A DNA stretch of 12,500 nucleotides from Chromera velia. Taxonomy: Eukaryota > Sar > Chromeraceae. Within the stretch, counting starts at the first letter, position 1. Each line of letters starts with the position of its first letter. Positions 8,959-12,500 of this stretch are shown here, in pieces. The translations under genes were made by a program, and so were the position numbers. The notes under the pieces are model-generated. The model saw only the letters and a list, made by a program, of their open reading frames with translations. It did not search any database and was not told the DNA's origin. The stretch spans positions 1 to 12,500 of the forward strand of contig JAHBMJ010000708.1 in the NCBI GenBank assembly GCA_018398765.1, written 5' to 3'.

Positions 8959-9368
8959 TTATCTATCTATCTATCTATCTGTCTCTCTGTCTGACTGACT
9001 GTCTGTCTGTCTGTCAGTCTGTCTGTCTGAAAGAAAAGACGATATAGTCTCTCTGTCTGTCTGTCTGTCTGTCTCTCTGTGTGTTCTCTCTGCCTGCAAG
9101 AGGAAAGACCTCTCTGTCTGTCTGGGTGCACGGCTTTCTTTTCTTTCCTTTCGATTTCCTTCTTCCTTTCCTTTCTACTTACCTTCTTCTGATTCCCTCC
9201 CTGGTTGTTTTCCTTTCCCCAATGGGTAGATGTCTCTCTCACCGTCTGTCTGTGAATCTCTCTCTGTCCTTGTTTCTCTTTCCAAGTATGTTAATGTGTC
9301 TGAGAGGGGCTAGAGACAGAGGCATGTATGCCTTCCCTTCTTTCTGTCGGTCAGCTTGTCGGTCGGTG

Positions 9369-9399
<31 letters not shown>

Positions 9400-12300
9400 A
9401 CGTAAGTCGAAAAACAAGAAAAACATGCAGTCTTTATGCCACAGTTTTTGCGGATTCGTTTTCACCAGGACTGGCGGCGTGCTCGAAGTACAAGGCTCTC
9501 TAGGTACTTGTTCTTCTTCTTTTTATTGTAAAGGATGAACTTTCAACGGTTCTTTTGACAAATTGGACATTCGTGTGCTGCTCCCCTGGGTGCAATGCAG
9601 GCCAACGGAACTCATGATGGCAAGAAGTATTGCGTGGCAGAACACCCTCAAGCAGCGGCCTGGTGTCTAGACTTCGAGGAGCCCTCATCCTTCCAAATGA
9701 TCTTCAAGGGTATCGAGGGGGACGCCACCTTCTGGTCCTTCGCATCAAGAAAAGATGAAATGTGCCTTCAGGTGCGTGCATGGCGGGGAGGTAGGTAGCT
9801 GCTCAGTACGTCAGTCATTTGGCCAGTCATCCAGCACCTGTGGAGCTTTCAATCAGAAGCCAATTTTGAGAGAGAAACGTGACGTCGGAGCTGCGTAAAT
9901 TAAAACGACGAGATGCGAAGGAGAGCAACCAGCATTAACTGAATATTCATTGTCTTGTTTTTCACTCCCTTTCCCTTTTCACCCCCATCCGACCACTCTC
10001 TGTCTGGATCGGGAAGAAAACAAGACAAGATAGTGTAAAAGTGGGCCGACGTTTTTATTGCCTTGTCTTGTTTTGTGCCGACCCTTTCAATACTATCTGC
10101 AAGAGTCTGAGGGGATCTAGTGTGCACCATCGCACTGCGGCGTTCTCAACCCGGTAGTACAGTTTTCTTCCTTGTATGCATTTTTTTCCTTTACGATCTT
10201 GCACAACCGCGTGTGCATGAAACTGTGGCATTCAGGACATACCGATGGAAGCAAACGAGACTGATGTCATCGAGCACACTCTTCAGGGGGCCATGGATAT
10301 TGCAGGTGAGGTGAAATGGTTTTCTCTTCCACGAGTCAGCATGAAGGAAAGTCAGAATTTGGAATAGAGAAATATTGGCTACGTGAAAGCGATCGACATC
10401 CAAACAGACTAGCTGGGCCTCCACGCAGTCGTGTTCCATTCATCGTCCCTTTTCTGCGTTGTTTACTTCCTCCTGAGCCTGCGATGCCAAGCAATGGCCA
10501 CATGTTTTGCCCAACGCAGCCCATGCTGACCCAAAAACACCGACAGACGAGTGCGGTTGTGTGTCCAACGATTCCTGCTTCACATGCCTGAAACAACTTT
10601 GCTTGTTGTCTGAATCGCAATTTCTACGAAAGGGCAGCGTGGAAATGCCTCCCTGAAGCAAAAAGACAACCTCTCTGCCTCTCCACTGCTCCCGATGGAT
10701 GATGAGACAGTCAGAACGAGAGCCTGACAATCTTCGTCTGACTACACTTTGCCTCCTGTGAGTAAAGCAACAAACACGTTTCTATTGTGTGATCGTACAC
10801 ATTGCAGGCGACAAGAATCCGACAATCAGGTGGAAGGAGGAGGAATACGAGGAGCTCCCTAAGTCGCTCCACCACTTCTTCTCCCCCTGTCTGGATGGAT
10901 CCTCTGAACTTGGAAAGTATCAGGAGTGGGAGCTCATCCATATTCCTGCCACAGGTAGGTTCATGGGACAGAGAGAGAAAGAAAACAAAGCGTTCTGTTG
11001 ATTCGATTCCTCTCAGTGTTTCACCGGCTTCCTTCTGTTGCTTGTTGCAGCGATATCCTGTCTTCCTAAAAGTGAGTAGGAATTTGCTGACTTGCTTGAT
11101 GTATTAAAAAACTGCACAATCAACGCTTTCTCCGGTGCCAGTCTCGTCTTCATCACACACGAAGGAGAAGAGCAACATGCTGGAATTACCTATTCATGTG
11201 GATTTGCAGCTACAGTGCTTCGGTACCGTCGTGGCCGAACAAAACGAACCGATTTACGCATGCATTGCAGGCATGTACCAGTTGAAGAACAAAGGATCTG
11301 AAGATTGTCTCACACAAGAGACACTAGAAGACAAAAGCCTGACGGTCAGTGCGGGGCAGAAGTATAGTGAGGTAAGAAGGGAGGAAGAAGGGAACGAGCG
11401 AATGAACGAACGAACGAACGAAGGAAGGAAGGAAGCGAGGAAGGAAGGAAGGAAGGAAGGAAGGAAGCGAGGAAGCAAGGAAGGAGGGAGGGAGGAGGGA
11501 AGGAGGAACAGACTGACGAAGTGAAAGAGAAATTGTGGTTTTCATGAGCGCGCAGGTGTGTGCATGTGGTTATTTTGATTATACAACATGGGAGGAAGCT
11601 TCCCTTTGGGTTAGCTTTCTCTGCGTCTGGCAATGAGGGACATTTCAAAAAAGTTGATCGTCATGTTTTCTGCTTCGGATTTCTTTGAAGTGTCTTCCTT
11701 TTTGTCTGGTTGTCGGGAGGCGATGTAGAAGCGAAGATCTGAATGGCAGGAAAGGCGTGCGGAAGAGCGCTCTTTAGTCCCCGCACACATCCGAAAACAT
11801 GATCCAATCAGTTGACCAGCTAGGTTGTGCCCTGCAGATTGCTTCTTTGGAGCACTGTCACCTCTTTCACACACCCCTTTCCAGCTGGCGGGTTCAATGA
11901 AGACAGATGTCAAATTGGTGCGCGATCCAAAACGTGCCATGTTGAGAGATTCATGTAATTTATTTAGTCTTCCTTGCGTTCACAATCTTAATTGCAAGCA
12001 GATGTCGACAGGACAGTGCGCACAACAGGCCGCAGAGGGCGCCTCCATTCCTGCCGGGCTCGGAAAACAGATGTTTAAGATCAAAACAGCAGAACGATCC
12101 TTTATCATCAAGAACCCGTCTCAGGTTCGTCGTTTCGGCTTTCGTCCCATTGCTTGCATGTTCTCCATTGCACAAGCGTCGGAACACTCGACAGAAGCGA
12201 CAGATGGTGAACATCATGTAAGACGGAAGAACGACACACAAAACAATCGTGAGATGTCCCTGAAGGACTCTGCTGTGGATCCGGACCGGTGAATAATTTG

Positions 12301-12500
12301 GATCACTTTTTTTATTTCCCCCTGGTTTCTCTACATCATCTCGAATGCTTCATGCAGGACTGCGTCGGCGTGGACAGCGACGGAACGATCATTGGAAAGA
12401 ATTGTATGAAGGCTCCGCACATAGAGAAGCAGCAATGGATGTTCCTGCCTGGCCCGGGCTGTCTGAAGATGCCCGACCTTTCAGCCGCAGAAGACAGCGC
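4840..12500 (+). CDS. Secreted multi-domain ShKT and ricin-B-like protein, at least 12 exons, 3' truncated
   Basis: Joining 4840-5007, 6330-6606, 6929-7110, 7526-7702, 8123-8242, 9601-9771, 10236-10305, 10808-10954, 11051-11071, 11142-11371, 12002-12124 and 12358-12500 gives about 609 uninterrupted codons with matching phases and GT-AG ends throughout. Residues 1 to about 25 are a signal peptide. Residues 71-112 are highly charged, and 114-175 are a Thr/Ala/Asp/Gly linker. Cysteines at 262, 272, 283, 296, 300 and 303 form a ShKT-like domain starting C-x-D and ending C-x3-C-x2-C. Residues 309-609 hold modules ending W353..C363-L, W429..C441-L, Y490..C500-L and W589..C597-L; the last resembles a ricin-B QxW subdomain. 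N-glycosylation sequons occur at 174, 310 and 372. I infer an extracellular, possibly sugar-binding, protein. The exact family is not recognised and exon 11 has alternatives. Confidence 0.75.
5179..5207. repeat. CAGA tetranucleotide array
   Basis: About seven units of CAGA in intron 1, the reverse complement of the large CTGT arrays beginning about 250 bases downstream. Confidence 0.9.
5458..5741. repeat. CTGT microsatellite array I in intron 1
   Basis: An imperfect (CTGT)n tract with occasional CTGA, CTCT and CTGC units. It lies inside intron 1 (5008-6329). The unit has no stop codon in any frame on either strand, so it produces spurious long open frames (LSVC on plus, TDRQ on minus). Confidence 0.9.
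5808..6100. repeat. CTGT array II with composite cassette, intron 1
   Basis: It starts with the non-repeat word AAAGAAAAGACGATATAGTC (5808) followed by CTGT units. It then contains the distinctive block GCCAGTGTGTATGTTTGTCT (from 5893) with GCCCGTGTGTCTG, more CTGT, and degenerates into CTCT and CGGT units. The same word and block occur in intron 5. Confidence 0.85.
6330..6606 (+). CDS. Exon 2: charged segment and Thr-rich linker
   Basis: The acceptor GCTGAGCAG ends at 6329 in phase 0, matching exon 1. It encodes residues 57-148: a Gly/Pro start, a Lys/Glu/Arg/Gln-rich segment, then PTTATTAAP and a TTTTT run leading to an Asp/Gly/Ala stretch. The last base (6606) is the first base of a Gly codon, and the donor is GTCCGT. 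If the splice from exon 1 is wrong, ATG 6345 would be the next candidate start, but that form would lack a signal peptide. Confidence 0.65.
6929..7110 (+). CDS. Exon 3: acidic linker and first cysteine cluster
   Basis: It begins in phase 1 after ACTGCAG and completes the split Gly codon, giving a continuous low-complexity junction ([11 protein letters not shown]) across the splice. It covers residues 149-209 and contains sequon NDT at 174 and the first cysteines of the extracellular region. It ends ACG|GTTCGT in phase 0. Confidence 0.7.
7121..7153. repeat. GT dinucleotide array
   Basis: An uninterrupted (GT)n of about 33 bases starting 10 bases after the exon 3 donor (7111). Confidence 0.95.
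7526..7702 (+). CDS. Exon 4: cysteine-containing region and start of the ShKT-like domain
   Basis: The acceptor TTTCAG ends at 7525 and the exon is phase 0 at both ends. It encodes residues 210-268 including HCLKPIEC, and ends with TCQDTSVQ. C262-x-D264 is the typical opening of a ShKT domain. The donor is GTCGGT. Confidence 0.8.
8123..8242 (+). CDS. Exon 5: remainder of the ShKT-like domain
   Basis: It is phase 0 at both ends and encodes residues 269-308. Cysteines 272, 283, 296, 300 and 303 complete a six-cysteine set with C262. The spacing is x9, x10, x12, x3, x2, and the end [10 protein letters not shown] matches the C-x3-C-x2-C signature of ShKT domains. The acceptor is preceded by a CT tract. 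Confidence 0.82.
8467..8520. repeat. CT dinucleotide array in intron 5
   Basis: Pure TC repeat from 8467 to 8500, then CGCTCT and CGCACT variants to about 8520. Confidence 0.9.
8582..9080. repeat. Higher-order composite microsatellite in intron 5
   Basis: Cassettes start with AAAGAAAAGACGATATAGTC at 8582, 8832 and 9030 (spacing 250 and 198). Each of the first two runs through CTGT units, GCCAGTGTGTATGTTTGTCT (8655, 8901), CTGT, a CTAT run (8712-8750, 8958-8980), then CTGACTGACTGT and CAGTCTGTCTGTCTGAAAG. The third is cut short. The cassette head and central block also occur once in intron 1. Confidence 0.88.
9369..9399. repeat. Short CTGT array in intron 5
   Basis: About seven CTGT units, preceded by CGGT units. 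It lies in intron 5 (8243-9600) about 200 bases before exon 6. Confidence 0.85.
9601..9771 (+). CDS. Exon 6: first lectin-like module
   Basis: The acceptor TGCAATGCAG ends at 9600 and the donor is GTGCGT, phase 0 at both ends. It encodes residues 309-365: an N-G-T sequon, C319, WC at 329-330, and the module end FWSF(352-355) to C363-L. It lies after a 1.36-kb intron filled with microsatellite DNA. Confidence 0.8.
10236..10305 (+). CDS. Exon 7
   Basis: It starts after ATTCAG in phase 0 and ends GCAG|GTGAGG in phase 1. It encodes residues 366 to the first base of codon 389, an acidic segment ([18 protein letters not shown]) with sequon NET at 372. It has no cysteine. Confidence 0.7.
10808..10954 (+). 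CDS. Exon 8: second lectin-like module
   Basis: It is phase 1 at both ends. It encodes residues 389-437 with FFSPCLDG (C416), then YQEWEL (W429), a pattern like the QxW signature of ricin-B subdomains. The donor is GTAGGT. Confidence 0.75.
11051..11071 (+). CDS. Exon 9: 21-base micro-exon
   Basis: It lies between CTTGTTGCAG and GTGAGT. It keeps phase 1 on both sides and supplies the C441-L pair (ISCLPK) that closes the second module. It is flanked by introns of only 96 and 70 bases. The consensus splice ends and the fitting C-L motif support it. Confidence 0.6.
11142..11371 (+). CDS. Exon 10: third lectin-like module
   Basis: The acceptor GTGCCAG ends at 11141 in phase 1 and the donor GTAAGA lies at 11372 in phase 0. 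It encodes residues 445-521: a Ser-rich start, C470, C485, then MYQL (Y490) and C500-L. The donor runs straight into a long purine tract. Confidence 0.75.
11375..11508. repeat. Purine-rich GAAC/GAAG tract beside a splice donor
   Basis: Almost entirely A and G, with (GAAC)n at about 11403-11421 and (GAAG)n/(GGAG)n to about 11508. It begins within the donor of exon 10 (GTAAGA at 11372). Confidence 0.85.
12002..12124 (+). CDS. Exon 11 (start uncertain): link into the last module
   Basis: With acceptor GCAAGCAG ending at 12001 the exon is phase 0 at both ends, 41 codons, ending CAG|GTTCGT. It contains C527, QMF (544-546, in the QxW position) and FIIKN. The same frame is open upstream to 11825, so the exon could instead start at 11885 after a good pyrimidine tract (CACACACCCCTTTCCAG). 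A separate 39-base exon, 11885-11923, is also possible. Confidence 0.6.
12358..12500 (+). CDS. Exon 12 (cut by window edge): ricin-B-like subdomain
   Basis: The acceptor CATGCAG ends at 12357 in phase 0, and the frame stays open to the last base. It encodes [16 protein letters not shown], then KQQWMF and GCLKM. This order (C-V-x-V-D ... C ... Q-x-W-x-F ... G-C-L) closely follows a ricin-B/QxW beta-trefoil subdomain, supporting sugar binding or at least that fold. Confidence 0.8.

Noticed and set aside
8582-9080. Regularly spaced head words as a CRISPR-like array
   Set aside because: The spacing is uneven (250 and 198), the intervening DNA is microsatellite, and the context is a eukaryotic intron.
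1-12500. Genome-wide reassignment of UAG/UAA to glutamine
   Set aside because: About 609 codons of the spliced gene use only CAA/CAG for glutamine and contain no UAR, so the internal stops in the repeats are better explained by decay.

Overview
The window is eukaryotic nuclear DNA. The main evidence is one long plus-strand gene (about 4840 to past the right edge) broken into at least 12 exons by GT-AG introns whose phases agree at every junction. There are no prokaryotic operon signals, and simple-sequence DNA is abundant (CTGT, CTAT, CT, GT, GAAG). The secreted cysteine-rich product, the many microsatellite-filled introns and the TGCATGCA motifs upstream suggest a protist, possibly an alveolate of the coccidian/chromerid type. 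That placement is inference only.

Layout. (1) 1-165 is an open frame ending in TAG, possibly the 3' end of a gene entering from the left; 166-673 has no recognisable gene. (2) 682-1855 is a complete but non-autonomous hAT-type DNA transposon of 1174 bp. It has perfect terminal inverted repeats starting TAGTG, an 8-bp target-site duplication GGTAATCA (674-681 and 1856-1863), and an interrupted reading frame with a BED-like zinc finger. (3) 1987-2799 is a second broken reading frame, lysine/glutamate-rich and coiled-coil-like, with three in-frame stops. (4) 2800-4230 is non-coding as far as can be seen and ends in a GC-rich island with palindromes. (5) 4231-4839 is the presumed promoter and 5' UTR of the main gene. 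(6) 4840-12500 is the main gene, still open at the right edge.

The main gene starts with a signal peptide, followed by a charged segment and a Thr/Ala/Asp/Gly-rich linker. Next comes a six-cysteine ShKT-like domain split by an intron. It ends in a series of modules that each finish with [W/Y]-x-[F/L]...C-L, the last of which closely resembles a ricin-B (QxW) beta-trefoil subdomain. I read it as a secreted, probably carbohydrate-binding, extracellular protein; about 609 residues are visible.

Points of most interest are the intact hAT footprint, the multi-module secreted protein, a composite microsatellite cassette shared by introns 1 and 5 of that gene, four UAR stops at glutamine-compatible positions in the two decayed frames, and several splice donors of the form GTNCGT.
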